A stretch of DNA of 64,000 nucleotides, from contig NZ_JAANIG010000009.1 in NCBI RefSeq assembly GCF_011174675.1, forward strand, positions 1 to 64,000, in the 5' to 3' direction. Shown piece by piece: positions 44,277 to 52,995 of the stretch; position 1 is the stretch's first letter; each line of letters starts with the position of its first letter. The notes beneath the pieces are model-generated. The model saw only the letters and a program-made list of their open reading frames with translations, searched no databases and was not told the DNA's origin. The position numbers and the translations under genes are program-made. The stretch comes from Perlabentimonas gracilis. Its GTDB lineage: Bacteria; Bacteroidota; Bacteroidia; Bacteroidales; Tenuifilaceae.

Positions 44277-45482
44277 ATGGCTAATGTACAGAAATCAAAG
44301 GGCGTAATAGCAATTCTAACCGGTGGTGGTGATGTGCCAGGCTTGAATCCGGCAATTAGAGCGGTAACCATTCGTGCACTTCGCGAGGGCTATAGGGTGG
44401 TAGGTATTCGACGGGGCTGGGCGGGTATGATTGAAATTATCCGCGATAAAGAGGCCGATAACAGCCATTGCTACGAGTGGCTTACCGAGGAAAGGGTGAA
44501 TCGTTCGTTCCGAACTGGAGGTACATTTCTGCATACTTCTCGTACTAACCCTTCAAAAGTAGCAAAGGATAGGGTGCCTAAGCATCTTCAGGAGAAGTAC
44601 AATAAGGATATCAACGACCTTACACCCGAGGTGATAAAGAATTTGGATTTTCTTGGCATCGACTATCTTATTCCAATTGGTGGCGACGATACCCTAAGCT
44701 ATGGCGTGAGGCTTTATCAGGAGGGCGAAAAGGTGATTGCCATTCCCAAAACAATGGATAATGATGTGCCCGGAACAGACTATTGCATCGGCTTTAGTAC
44801 TTGCATTACCCGTACCATTGCCATGACCGATATCCTCCGAACATCGGCAGGTTCGCATGAGCGAATACTTGTGATGGAGGTGTTTGGCCGCTATGCTGGC
44901 TTTACGGCTATGCTTCCAACTATGGCAGGTGTGGCTAATCGCTGCGTAATTCCTGAGCATAAGTTTGATATTGAGTTGCTTACACAGCTACTGGTTGAGG
45001 ATAGGCTCAAAAATCCAAGTCGCTACTCATCGGTAATGATTAGCGAAGGTGCCATGTTCAAAGGTATGGACAAGATGGTATTTGAGGGGACAGAGCTGGA
45101 TGCCTTTGGCCATGCAAAGTTGGGTGGAATTGGTGATATAATATCGCAGAAAATTAAGGAGTTGAGCCCTAAGTTTAACAAGGGTAAAACGGTGAATACC
45201 ATAAACCAAAAGCTGGGATATTTAGTGCGTGGTGGTGAACCCGATGCCATCGACTCCATTGTGCCAATGGCATTTGGGAACCTGGCCCTCGACCTTATCC
45301 TCAAGGGTGTACATGGCCGACTAATTGTGCTCAAGAATGGCCGCTACGACAATATGCCAATTGATGTGGTTACCAGCCAAAAAAAGGTTGTAAATGTTGA
45401 TAAGCATTACAACATTGAGAGACTAAGACCATACTATCAGAAGTTTGAAATGTTACCGCTGTTCATAATGACCAGCGAGTAG
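44277..45482 (+). CDS. 6-phosphofructokinase, probably pyrophosphate-dependent
   Basis: 401 aa. TGGGDVPGLNPAIRAV is the phosphate loop, PKTMDNDVPGTDYCIGF the catalytic block and EVFGRYAGFTA the fructose-6-phosphate site. The two positions that separate phosphoryl donors carry Asp (GGDDT, D138) and Lys (PKTMDND, K158), the combination known from PPi-dependent enzymes rather than the Gly/Gly of ATP enzymes. If so, the step is reversible. The length also fits the long PPi/clade-III type. It is flanked by terminators on both sides, so monocistronic. Confidence 0.88.
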   Translation: MANVQKSKGVIAILTGGGDVPGLNPAIRAVTIRALREGYRVVGIRRGWAGMIEIIRDKEADNSHCYEWLTEERVNRSFRTGGTFLHTSRTNPSKVAKDRVPKHLQEKYNKDINDLTPEVIKNLDFLGIDYLIPIGGDDTLSYGVRLYQEGEKVIAIPKTMDNDVPGTDYCIGFSTCITRTIAMTDILRTSAGSHERILVMEVFGRYAGFTAMLPTMAGVANRCVIPEHKFDIELLTQLLVEDRLKNPSRYSSVMISEGAMFKGMDKMVFEGTELDAFGHAKLGGIGDIISQKIKELSPKFNKGKTVNTINQKLGYLVRGGEPDAIDSIVPMAFGNLALDLILKGVHGRLIVLKNGRYDNMPIDVVTSQKKVVNVDKHYNIERLRPYYQKFEMLPLFIMTSE

Positions 45483-45490
45483 AGTATACA

Positions 45491-45518
45491 GGGGTGGCCA
45501 TGACCACCCCTCTTTTTT
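45491..45518 (+). terminator. Intrinsic terminator of the phosphofructokinase gene
   Basis: GGGGTGG (45491-45497) pairs with CCACCCC (45504-45510), followed by T-rich sequence. It ends 11 nt before the next ATG, which argues against the GTG at 45494 as that gene's start. Confidence 0.8.
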
Positions 45519-45529
45519 ACCCTTGCGCT

Positions 45530-45910
45530 ATGCTATACAGTGTACTCGATATCTTCTTTATGGTTTTACATTCATCCCTAATACTTTTTAACCTTTTAGG
45601 GTGGGTATGGAAACCAACCCGTAGGGCAAATCTTATAACCCTTTTGCTTACTGGTTTTTCATGGATTGGACTAGGAATGATATATGGCCTAGGGTATTGT
45701 CCACTTACCGATTGGCATTGGAGTGTCCTTGTTGAGCTTGGTCAGCCACCCCAAACCCCATCGTATGTTGCATACCTCTTTAAACGTATTCTAAATGTTG
45801 AAATAAGCAACAAATTGGCCGACTTGCTAACCCTATACTCATACCTAGCAGCACTTATTCTTTCGTTGATATTTAACTTTTGGCACAGAATCAAGAAGTT
45901 ACCAAGCTAG
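45530..45910 (+). CDS. DUF2784 family membrane protein
   Basis: 126 aa. Helices at VLDIFFMVLHSSLILFNLLGW, LITLLLTGFSWIGLGMIYGLGYCPLTDWHW and LYSYLAALILSLIFNFW, with the DUF2784 marks FHxxL-like LHSSLILFN and GYCPLTDWHW. Function unknown. The last 4 nt overlap the end of the convergent TonB receptor gene. Confidence 0.85.
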   Translation: MLYSVLDIFFMVLHSSLILFNLLGWVWKPTRRANLITLLLTGFSWIGLGMIYGLGYCPLTDWHWSVLVELGQPPQTPSYVAYLFKRILNVEISNKLADLLTLYSYLAALILSLIFNFWHRIKKLPS

Positions 45911-48126
45911 AAGAACCACCGGTATGCCAATGAAATGTTCCTGCCCGGCATTGGGAAGTTCCGATCCTCAATTCGTGACAAATGATCGCGATACCTTTGG
46001 TTTAGTAGGTTATCAACCCTTAATATCAACACGTGGCGTCCATATTTCGATAGACGATATCCGGCCGATAGGCCAACAATCGTATAGCCATCGGTTTCTT
46101 CCTCATCGGGAGCAACTCTATCCTGCTTTGCAGCCGATACCATGTTGGCACCTATCCATCCCGCTTTAAAGTCGTACTCCACACTAGCAGTAATTCTAAA
46201 AGGAGGTATAAATGGCAGATATTCCTTTCCGTTGGTTATACGCCTTCCATCAACAAAGTCGGAGCCAAGTCCAATCTCAAAACCATTGAATGGTCTCAAC
46301 TTGGCAGAAAGTTCAGCACCCATAAGGCTGGCTTCGTCGCCAGAGTATTGAAAGATTGGATAGCCCGATTCGGGATCAAAATTCCCTGTGGGCTCAAAAA
46401 TGATGTAATTTCTGAATACATTTACAAAGCTGGCAAGCTCAACATCAATAATTTCGCTTGTCCAACGTATAAAGAAATCGCCTCCTTGTCCTATCTCATC
46501 TTTTAGGTTTATATTGCCAATCTCATATACCCCAGCACCTAGATGAACGCCATTGGCATAAAGTTCCTCTACGGAGGGGTTGCGGTGTGAGCGAGCAAAT
46601 TGTCCGCCAACCTCAAGCCCATCGATAGGGCGATGGTTAAACCCTAGCGAACCTGTGTAGTTTAGTGCATTCCGCTTACCGTTTGCAAATGGAGTATTGT
46701 CGCTAAAAATGGCGCTGGTATGCTGAAAATCGATGCGCAAACCGGCTTGTAACCGCATTTTATTTGAAAGTGGAATTTCCTGAAAAGTGAAAACACCAAG
46801 GTTAACCCTTACCTCACCAGGGGTATAGGCATCCTCGCCTCTAACATCCATATTATGAGCATGCAGGTTTACTCCCACCGCACCTCGATCGAAAAAGCCA
46901 AATGGTTTGTGCTGCAGAGTGGTTGTTGAGCTGAGCGAGTACTTTTCGTACTCAAGCTCTACCTCATCGTCTCTATCCTCATCTATCCATTCGTATTCAA
47001 CTTCCTGTTGGAACATACGCGAGGTGTTAAATCTTAGCTGAGCCTTATCGAAAAAGCCCTTGCGCTCAATGTTCATACGCCCTTGCAAGGCCAGGCGCTG
47101 CATCTGAATTTCTACACCCTCCTCAGGAATTTCAATATGTTCGGGAATTTCGTAAACCTGATTGGCAAGCGAAAAGCTTAAACCTCCGCTCTTGTTCTTC
47201 GATTTAAATCCATACCCAGCGGCGGCATCCAAATTACTCATCGATGTTCCGTGGATAACTCCATCGGGAGTGGTTATATCCGATGACTGCCTGTAGGCAA
47301 CACGGCCAGTGGCGGCCCAGGTTTCATCTCCATAGGTGTAACGACCAAATCCAGCCCCCATAGTATTCATTGTAGCACCCTGAAGCGAGAACACACCGCG
47401 AGAGCCTTCGTCCCAACGGTCAGGAATATCGGTTGTCATGATGTTGATTACTCCTCCTAAAGCACTTGAACCGTAAAGCAGGCTGGCAGGGCCACGGATT
47501 ACTTCAACTCTACTGGCGGCTAGTGGATCTAAAGCAATGGAGTGGTCGGCTGATGTTTCGGATATATCGCCCATACGCTCTCCGTTCTCAAGAACAAGAA
47601 TCCGGTCGCCGTCCATACCTCGTATCACAGGTCGGGCAGGGGTTGATCCCATAGATCGCATGGCTACTCCGGGCGAGTTATTAAGCATTTCGCCAAACGA
47701 TATTTCGGAGCGTTTCTGTAGCTCCTCGCCCATGTAGCTCATGTCGGGTTGGTAACGAAACCCACTGGCTGTTGGCGATGAGGTGATAACTATGGCATCG
47801 AGGTTAATGTCGGTTGGTACAACCTCAACATCAATCTCTATAGTTTGTTTGGCTTGAATTGAAAAGTCGATTGCCTTAGTTTCGAAACCCATACCGGTAA
47901 CAATTAGGGTGTGCTCGCCTATGGGAATATTGGTGAGTATGTAGTGTCCCGAAGCATCGGTGATAGTCCCAATTCGGGAATCCTTTACCAAAACGTTTAT
48001 AAATGGTATATGTTCGCCATCGGCAGTGCTAATGATATGGCCAAATATATTGGCATCGGTTTTGGTTTGACCCAAACTATTTAGGTATGCAATGGATAGC
48101 ATTGCAATAATGGTTATTTTTCTCAT
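45907..48126 (-). CDS. TonB-dependent outer-membrane receptor
   Basis: 739 aa. Signal peptide 1-19 (ending LGQ), a carboxypeptidase-regulatory-like beta domain about 27-112 (IFGHIISTADGEHIPFINVLVKDSRIGTITDASGHY), plug about 135-235 (PVIRGMDGDRILVLENGERM, VEVIRGPASLLYGSSALGGVINI) and a 22-strand barrel ending in YRWFF. No SusD partner is adjacent, so a metal, siderophore or cofactor is more likely than a glycan (inference). The His-rich membrane protein encoded just upstream on the same strand points towards metal. Confidence 0.93.
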   Translation of the reverse strand: MRKITIIAMLSIAYLNSLGQTKTDANIFGHIISTADGEHIPFINVLVKDSRIGTITDASGHYILTNIPIGEHTLIVTGMGFETKAIDFSIQAKQTIEIDVEVVPTDINLDAIVITSSPTASGFRYQPDMSYMGEELQKRSEISFGEMLNNSPGVAMRSMGSTPARPVIRGMDGDRILVLENGERMGDISETSADHSIALDPLAASRVEVIRGPASLLYGSSALGGVINIMTTDIPDRWDEGSRGVFSLQGATMNTMGAGFGRYTYGDETWAATGRVAYRQSSDITTPDGVIHGTSMSNLDAAAGYGFKSKNKSGGLSFSLANQVYEIPEHIEIPEEGVEIQMQRLALQGRMNIERKGFFDKAQLRFNTSRMFQQEVEYEWIDEDRDDEVELEYEKYSLSSTTTLQHKPFGFFDRGAVGVNLHAHNMDVRGEDAYTPGEVRVNLGVFTFQEIPLSNKMRLQAGLRIDFQHTSAIFSDNTPFANGKRNALNYTGSLGFNHRPIDGLEVGGQFARSHRNPSVEELYANGVHLGAGVYEIGNINLKDEIGQGGDFFIRWTSEIIDVELASFVNVFRNYIIFEPTGNFDPESGYPIFQYSGDEASLMGAELSAKLRPFNGFEIGLGSDFVDGRRITNGKEYLPFIPPFRITASVEYDFKAGWIGANMVSAAKQDRVAPDEEETDGYTIVGLSAGYRLSKYGRHVLILRVDNLLNQRYRDHLSRIEDRNFPMPGRNISLAYRWFF

Positions 48127-48235
48127 AAAGATTTGCGTATATAGTAATTTTTTGAGCCGTAATTGAGCCCAACTTGTAAAAATTTAATTTGATGTGAGAA
48201 ATGCAATTGGTGAGGCAACTGCATAACAGGGCATG

Positions 48236-48592
48236 CTAAATGCTTGGTGGACCACGATAGGTATGGGGGGATAGAATAGCGACTGGAGTAAAGTATCGAT
48301 ATGCTATTGGCGTTTCGTGCTTGTTTCCAAAATCGAGCTTAGCAAAAAGGAGGAAGAACAGTATAAGGAGCGTAGTAATGGATGTTATTACTTCGTAGAT
48401 AAACATCTCCCAGCTGCTATGCGAATGTTTTTGATAGGGTGAATCGGTTGATTTTGAGGGCGAAAACGGGTGGGCGTGCTCAACTACTATACCGTTGTAC
48501 AGTACGTGCAAATGCCAATTGGCTATTCTATTGTGGAATAGCAATAGAATAACAGGGATTGATAGCAGCGCAACGAGTTTTCTTAACCGCAT
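48236..48592 (-). CDS. Small His-rich membrane protein
   Basis: 118 aa. An N-terminal hydrophobic segment (KLVALLSIPVILLLF), then an extracytoplasmic stretch with many His (WHLHVLYNGIVVEHAHPF, KHSHSSW), a second membrane helix (VITSITTLLILFFLLFA) and a short tail ending SPHTYRGPPSI. No family recognised. It lies 109 bp upstream of the TonB receptor on the same strand; His clusters of this kind often bind Zn, Ni or Cu, so a periplasmic metal-handling role is a reasonable inference. Confidence 0.55.
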   Translation of the reverse strand: MRLRKLVALLSIPVILLLFHNRIANWHLHVLYNGIVVEHAHPFSPSKSTDSPYQKHSHSSWEMFIYEVITSITTLLILFFLLFAKLDFGNKHETPIAYRYFTPVAILSPHTYRGPPSI

Positions 48593-48791
48593 TTTTTATT
48601 CTTTAGCAAATGCAAAAATAGTATGTTCTGTGAATCATGCTTTGGAGGTTAACAGTAATTTACCAGTATTGTTCATAGTTGCGGGGCTAATAGCTATACC
48701 GCTACAAAATTATATTTTATTAAATAACTGCCTGTTTTATTGTCCTAATTTTTCTGATATTTGCGTAGGATTTGAATAAAATAATTTGCTG

Positions 48792-49256
48792 ATGAAACCA
48801 CGCACAAATTTACCTCAAAACGAAATAGATCAGATAATTAATGGCTGCGAGGCCTGTATGGTAGCTATGGTTGACCTAGCGGGAAAGCCTTACGTGTTGC
48901 CCTTTAACTTTGGTTACAAAGATGGCCGACTTTACATTCACTCTGGCCCCGATGGGAAAAAGATTGATATTTGGAAGAAAAATCCGGAGGTTTGCGTCTC
49001 GTTTAGCTCCGATTACAAGATGAATGTTCGCCATGAGGAGGTGGCCTGCTCCTATTCTATGAAGTACAAAAGTGTACTGGTTCATGGTGCTATTAATTCA
49101 ATCACCGATTTGGATGAGAAGGCTCGTATTCTGAATGTTATAATGGAAAAGTACTCGGGACGTAATGACTTTTCCTACGGCGAGCCAGCGCTTAAAAACG
49201 TTGCCGTTTTTGAAATTGACATCCAGAAGGTGGAGTCAAGGGCATATTTGTACTAA
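48792..49256 (+). CDS. Pyridoxamine 5'-phosphate oxidase-like flavin protein (NimA-type)
   Basis: 154 aa from ATG 48792. The split-barrel FMN fold: CEACMVAMVDLAGKPYVLPFNFGYKDGRLYIHSG, GKKIDIWKKNPEVCVSFSSD and YKSVLVHGAINSITD, as in NimA/PNPOx-like proteins. Members bind FMN or haem and reduce various substrates, including nitro-compounds in Nim proteins; the substrate here is unknown. A TTG 6 nt earlier is possible but less likely. Confidence 0.85.
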   Translation: MKPRTNLPQNEIDQIINGCEACMVAMVDLAGKPYVLPFNFGYKDGRLYIHSGPDGKKIDIWKKNPEVCVSFSSDYKMNVRHEEVACSYSMKYKSVLVHGAINSITDLDEKARILNVIMEKYSGRNDFSYGEPALKNVAVFEIDIQKVESRAYLY

Positions 49257-49274
49257 CAAGCAGTAATCTGCCAA

Positions 49275-49622
49275 ATGGGAATCTTGCTAAAACATATTCA
49301 AAAAAAAATGGTTGCAATAGCTGCTTTTATGCTAGTTGCCAGCATTGCCATTCTGCAAGTCCCCACGTTACATAGTATCAATTCTGATGAATGGTTCGAT
49401 AACGATCATCTCGAAAAGGTAGATTTATACCTAAATATATCGGGAATTGTTTTCGATTTGGAACCTTTCGAAAAATCTTATTCTTCCATAGGTAATCTCT
49501 CCAAGCCCAAGCTAGATGATACTTATAGGTTGTTAACTCCAACATCAAAATTTAAGCAGCAATTCTTTCCAAATCCCATTATTTGCTCTCCAACGGGCAT
49601 ATATATGTGTCTAAGGTTATGA
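49275..49622 (+). CDS. Hypothetical single-helix membrane protein
   Basis: 115 aa, not recognised. One N-terminal hydrophobic segment (MVAIAAFMLVASIAILQVPTL), an acidic soluble stretch (SDEWFDNDHLEKVDLY) and a tail with two Cys (ICSPTGIYMCLRL). The general shape (one helix, short polar part, ...SP-x-GI/Y tail) is loosely like the His-rich protein encoded at 48236-48592, but without the His. It starts 18 nt after the flavin protein gene on the same strand. Confidence 0.45.
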   Translation: MGILLKHIQKKMVAIAAFMLVASIAILQVPTLHSINSDEWFDNDHLEKVDLYLNISGIVFDLEPFEKSYSSIGNLSKPKLDDTYRLLTPTSKFKQQFFPNPIICSPTGIYMCLRL

Positions 49623-49710
49623 TTAGGTAAACTCCACTACTACTATGCTATGCGTTTCATAATAAATTGGGGCGCTTTAACCAAAGTTTACTTAATATAA
49701 TACAATAGAT

Positions 49711-49809
49711 ATGAATACTGTAGAAAGAAAACCCATACCTACATGGGTTAGCATACTGCTTTTTGTAGCAATTATGACAGTGGTTATGGTTATTGGAATG
49801 ATGCTATAA
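49711..49809 (+). CDS. Small single-helix membrane protein (32 aa)
   Basis: An ATG at 49711 opens a 32-codon frame: a short polar start MNTVERKPIPTWV and a hydrophobic helix ILLFVAIMTVVMVIGMML, ending at TAA 49807-49809. A hairpin terminator 22 nt further on and the otherwise empty surroundings support a real transcript. Composition is typical of small accessory subunits of membrane complexes; the partner is unknown. It is too short to be certain. Confidence 0.45.
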   Translation: MNTVERKPIPTWVSILLFVAIMTVVMVIGMML

Positions 49810-49831
49810 TTTGTTTGATGTTAACAATAGA

Positions 49832-49867
49832 AAATTGAGTCCAACGCAAGTGCGCTGGACTCAATTT
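49832..49867 (+). terminator. Intrinsic terminator after the 32-aa gene
   Basis: A perfect 12-bp stem AAATTGAGTCCA/TGGACTCAATTT with an internal GCGCA-rich loop, followed by T-rich sequence. Confidence 0.8.
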
Positions 49868-50024
49868 ATTTTCTCACTATTAATTAACGATTTCAAGGCT
49901 TACAGAGATTACTAATAGGGGGTGGGCAAATAATTTTTCAAAAAAATCGATAAATCTTTACATCCTATTCAAAAATCTATATATTAGTAATTAAATTGAA
50001 GTTGCTAAAAAAGACGATTATAAT

Positions 50025-50306
50025 ATGGCCAATATAAGAGACTTTAAAATGGATGTTAAGCAAATGGTGAAGCACTTTATGCAGGAATGCTACGTGCATC
50101 TGGCATACTCGCCACCATTGCATCAGGAGAATGTACTCGACATCATCTCAGATGCTATGCAGCTTGAGATTGATACCATTAAAAAGATAAACAAGCCCGA
50201 GCAAGAGGGCAAATCAAACCTAAAATTGTACTACAAGGCTGTTAGCAACGATTTTTACGATAAGATTGTTGAGCTTACCGAGCGCCTAAATTCACTATCC
50301 TACTAG
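50025..50306 (+). CDS. Conserved hypothetical protein
   Basis: 93 aa, helical and soluble (MDVKQMVKHFMQECYVHLAYSPPLHQENVLDIISDAMQLEIDTIKKI). No signal or membrane segment and no recognised domain. It lies 24 nt upstream of a nitroreductase gene on the same strand, so the two may be co-transcribed. Confidence 0.6.
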   Translation: MANIRDFKMDVKQMVKHFMQECYVHLAYSPPLHQENVLDIISDAMQLEIDTIKKINKPEQEGKSNLKLYYKAVSNDFYDKIVELTERLNSLSY

Positions 50307-50329
50307 TTCGTTTTTTAAATCTTTTAAAT

Positions 50330-50860
50330 ATGAAATCTTTCCTAGACCTAGCAAAGAGTAGATATTCGTGTCGCTCATATAGCGAGCAGGTGGTGCCCAA
50401 AGACACCATTATGAATGTGCTTGAGGCGGCTCGTATTGCTCCATCGGCAACCAATGCCCAGCCGTGGCGCTTTGTAATTCTTACCCAACCCGAAGTGCGC
50501 CATGAAGTAGCGAGTTGTTACAGCGGCGAGTGGTTAAAATCTGCCCCCGTAATTATTGTGGCTTGTGGTAACCACAGCGAATCTTGGCGCAGAGCCGATG
50601 GTAAGGATCATTGCGATATTGACCTGGCCATAGGTATTGACCATATTACCCTTGCAGCAGCAGAGCATGGGTTAGGAACCTGCTGGATATGTAAGTTCGA
50701 TGCTATGCGCTGTGCCGAAATGCTTAAACTACCTAAGGGAGTTGCTCCCATAGCACTTATTCCGCTTGGTGTACCTGCCGAGAAAAACAATTACTCCGAG
50801 AGGCATTTGGTGCGCAAGTCAATGGATGAAATTGTAACGTGGGAGGGGTATAACTTTTAA
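50330..50860 (+). CDS. Nitroreductase family protein
   Basis: 176 aa. FMN-binding nitroreductase fold: the N-terminal SRYSCRSYSEQVVPKD with Arg phosphate contacts, ARIAPSATNAQPWRFVILT, and the C-terminal LGTCWICKFD and IALIPLGVPAEK. These flavoenzymes use NAD(P)H to reduce nitro compounds, quinones or other substrates; specificity is not readable. It overlaps by 4 nt the end of the convergent metallopeptidase-like gene. Confidence 0.92.
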   Translation: MKSFLDLAKSRYSCRSYSEQVVPKDTIMNVLEAARIAPSATNAQPWRFVILTQPEVRHEVASCYSGEWLKSAPVIIVACGNHSESWRRADGKDHCDIDLAIGIDHITLAAAEHGLGTCWICKFDAMRCAEMLKLPKGVAPIALIPLGVPAEKNNYSERHLVRKSMDEIVTWEGYNF

Positions 50861-51582
50861 ACCCCAGTGCTATACTTTTTAACGCGAAGGTTTAGTCCTT
50901 TGGCATTACCCGTAATTCTATTAAGGTGTTTCCAAAAGTTTGGGCCATGGTTTTTATGCACTGTATGGGTTAGCTCATGCAGAATGATGTAATCGATTAG
51001 CTCGTCGGGGAGCTTCATTAGGTATATGCTTAGGTTAATATTGTTTGTGCCTGAGCAGCTGCCCCATCTCGATTTTATGTTTTTTATCCTCAATGCATTA
51101 AAGCTAAAGCCAAACTGTTTGGCCAGCATTTCTACCCTTTGGGGTAGGTATTTTAGCGCTTCGTTCCGGTATAGCTGCTCAATGGTAGTGCGAGCAATTG
51201 TTTGCACCTCATTGCTGCTTTTGCTAAGAAGCTTTGGGTAGGTTAGGGTAACCTCTCCGTTCGCAATGGTTACAGATATATCTTTAGAATCGTCGGGAAC
51301 AAGAAGCAATGTATGGTTTCGGGTTTTATAGCCCGACTCGATGATACCCAAAGCACCTTTTCTGGCAAGCTGACTTTGCTTTTCGGCTATCCATTCCTTT
51401 TTTTGCACAACAAACTGCTTGGCAGTATCAACGGGTAGAAAGGCTGGTATGGTAACACGCACGCCCTTTTGGGGGTGAACCGAGAGGGTTAATCGTTTGG
51501 CTCTGGGGTTATATCGTAATAAAATATCGCCTACCCCGGGCAAATGCCAAAGGGTAGAGGAGTTGCGTTTCGCTAAAGGCAT
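50857..51582 (-). CDS. YgjP-like (M48/SprT-type) zinc metallopeptidase domain protein
   Basis: 241 aa. ILHELTHTVHKNHGPNFW supplies HExxH plus a downstream His, and IKSRWGSCSGTNNINLSIYLMKLP is the second conserved block of the YgjP/DUF45 family. No signal peptide, so probably cytosolic. Peptidase activity in the family is poorly established. It follows the HU/SPOR gene on the same strand with a 1-nt gap. Confidence 0.88.
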   Translation of the reverse strand: MPLAKRNSSTLWHLPGVGDILLRYNPRAKRLTLSVHPQKGVRVTIPAFLPVDTAKQFVVQKKEWIAEKQSQLARKGALGIIESGYKTRNHTLLLVPDDSKDISVTIANGEVTLTYPKLLSKSSNEVQTIARTTIEQLYRNEALKYLPQRVEMLAKQFGFSFNALRIKNIKSRWGSCSGTNNINLSIYLMKLPDELIDYIILHELTHTVHKNHGPNFWKHLNRITGNAKGLNLRVKKYSTGV

Positions 51583-51583
51583 A

Positions 51584-52807
51584 CTACTGATTCAGAATCC
51601 AAATGTTTGGGTTTTTCTGTTTCCAAACGTTCATTGAGTCTACTGCCTGCTGACGAGTAAGAAACGATCCCAGCGTTACGGCATGCATTCCGGTGGGTTG
51701 AGCCAATACTCTTGAGTTGTAGCCCGATGATTGCATATCGCGCGAGAACTTCTCTGCATAGTCGGCATTGCGGAAGCTACCTGCAACTATGTGAAACATC
51801 CCCTCCTGGGTAACCGGTATGCTAATGGCTGGTTCAGCACTTTGATGTGATTTGGAAATTTTTTTCTCTGCAGGTTTTGAAGTTTGCTCGGTGCTTACTA
51901 CATCAGTTGACTGATCCATCTCGGCACTAAGTTTTTCGAACTCATCCTCAAATTTTCCCTTTTCGGGCTCAGCTTTTTGCTCTTTGGTGGGTTGTGTTGC
52001 AACTCTCTCAACTTTTTGTGTTACGCCCTTCTCTCGGCTAGAGCTGAAAACACCCTTGCTGTATAAATACCATCCGCTTGCAGCAACTACAACAAAGCCA
52101 ATCCCAATCAGTGTACCAAACAGTATTGCTTTACCTGCACCACCGCCACTACTACTTTGTTTTGATTTGGGAGTGGGTTTTGATTGTGCAGGTTTTTGCT
52201 GCTTTGGAGTTACAGGCTTGGCTTTTTCTTGTGGTTTAGGAGGTATAATTGTTTCAATTTTAGCTTTGGGCTCAGGTTCATTAGCCATTTCTTTGGGTTG
52301 CTCAGCTATTATCTGCTCAGTAGCCTTTTCTATTGGAGGTTCTGGTTGTTTAGCCTGTTCTTCCTTAGGCTTTTCTTCCTTTGGGGTTTCAGCTTTTGGC
52401 GCGTCGGGTTTTTGCTTTGTCTCTTTTGGCTTCGCCTCTTCAACTTTTGGGGTTGGCTTTACAGGAGCAGTAACACTTTGCGATGTGGAGAATTGGATAC
52501 TCCCCCGGCCATCGATTTGAAGCGAACCAAGACCTTGGATTATAAATACCTTTTTGCTCTGCAGCTCGTCCTTCATCATCTCGATGAAACTTTCAAGTTT
52601 TGCCCTGGCCTGATCCTTGCCAACTTTCAATTTTGTGGCAAGTTTTTCCTCAACCATCCCGTCGTTGTATCGGAGGAAAGGACTAAAAGTAACATTTTGG
52701 GGCTTGAATACTCCAGTGCCATCATCCTTTACTAAAAATGCGCCAAACTCGGGTAGGATAACCCGGGCGTTATTCTCTATAAGCTCTTTAAGAAATTGAG
52801 TTTCCAT
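51584..52807 (-). CDS. HU-like plus SPOR domain membrane protein
   Basis: 407 aa. N-terminal HU/CCDC81-like region (about 1-105: FLKELIENNARVILPEFGAFLVKDDGTG...FIIQGLGSLQIDGRGSI), a long Lys/Pro/Glu-rich linker (about 115-225), one membrane helix (AILFGTLIGIGFVVVAASGWYLYS), a second low-complexity linker and a C-terminal SPOR domain (about 330-407: FHIVAGSFRNADYAEKFSRDMQSSG). SPOR domains bind denuded peptidoglycan at division sites, so a link between nucleoid or cytoplasmic partners and the septum is inferred. A TATATTTG -7 box lies upstream at 52853-52846 (minus). Confidence 0.88.
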   Translation of the reverse strand: METQFLKELIENNARVILPEFGAFLVKDDGTGVFKPQNVTFSPFLRYNDGMVEEKLATKLKVGKDQARAKLESFIEMMKDELQSKKVFIIQGLGSLQIDGRGSIQFSTSQSVTAPVKPTPKVEEAKPKETKQKPDAPKAETPKEEKPKEEQAKQPEPPIEKATEQIIAEQPKEMANEPEPKAKIETIIPPKPQEKAKPVTPKQQKPAQSKPTPKSKQSSSGGGAGKAILFGTLIGIGFVVVAASGWYLYSKGVFSSSREKGVTQKVERVATQPTKEQKAEPEKGKFEDEFEKLSAEMDQSTDVVSTEQTSKPAEKKISKSHQSAEPAISIPVTQEGMFHIVAGSFRNADYAEKFSRDMQSSGYNSRVLAQPTGMHAVTLGSFLTRQQAVDSMNVWKQKNPNIWILNQ

Positions 52808-52995
52808 TGGGTAAAGGGTTTCCGTTTGAGTATCTACATAGGGGACAAATATAAAAACTTGGCTTGTAAAAACTGGTTTAGCCTAAAAACTATGTTATTA
52901 TGTATTCCTCTATCTAATAACACTTATTACTTCAATTCTATTGTAAGGTTGCATTCTTTTCAATAAATGAAAAAAAAATCAAGAGCTCTATGAAA

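Noticed and set aside
51984-52735. Plus-strand reading frames of about 180 codons rich in Phe/Leu/Gly/Ser
   Set aside because: They are antisense to the Lys/Pro/Glu-rich linker of the HU/SPOR gene; the biased composition creates long open complements.
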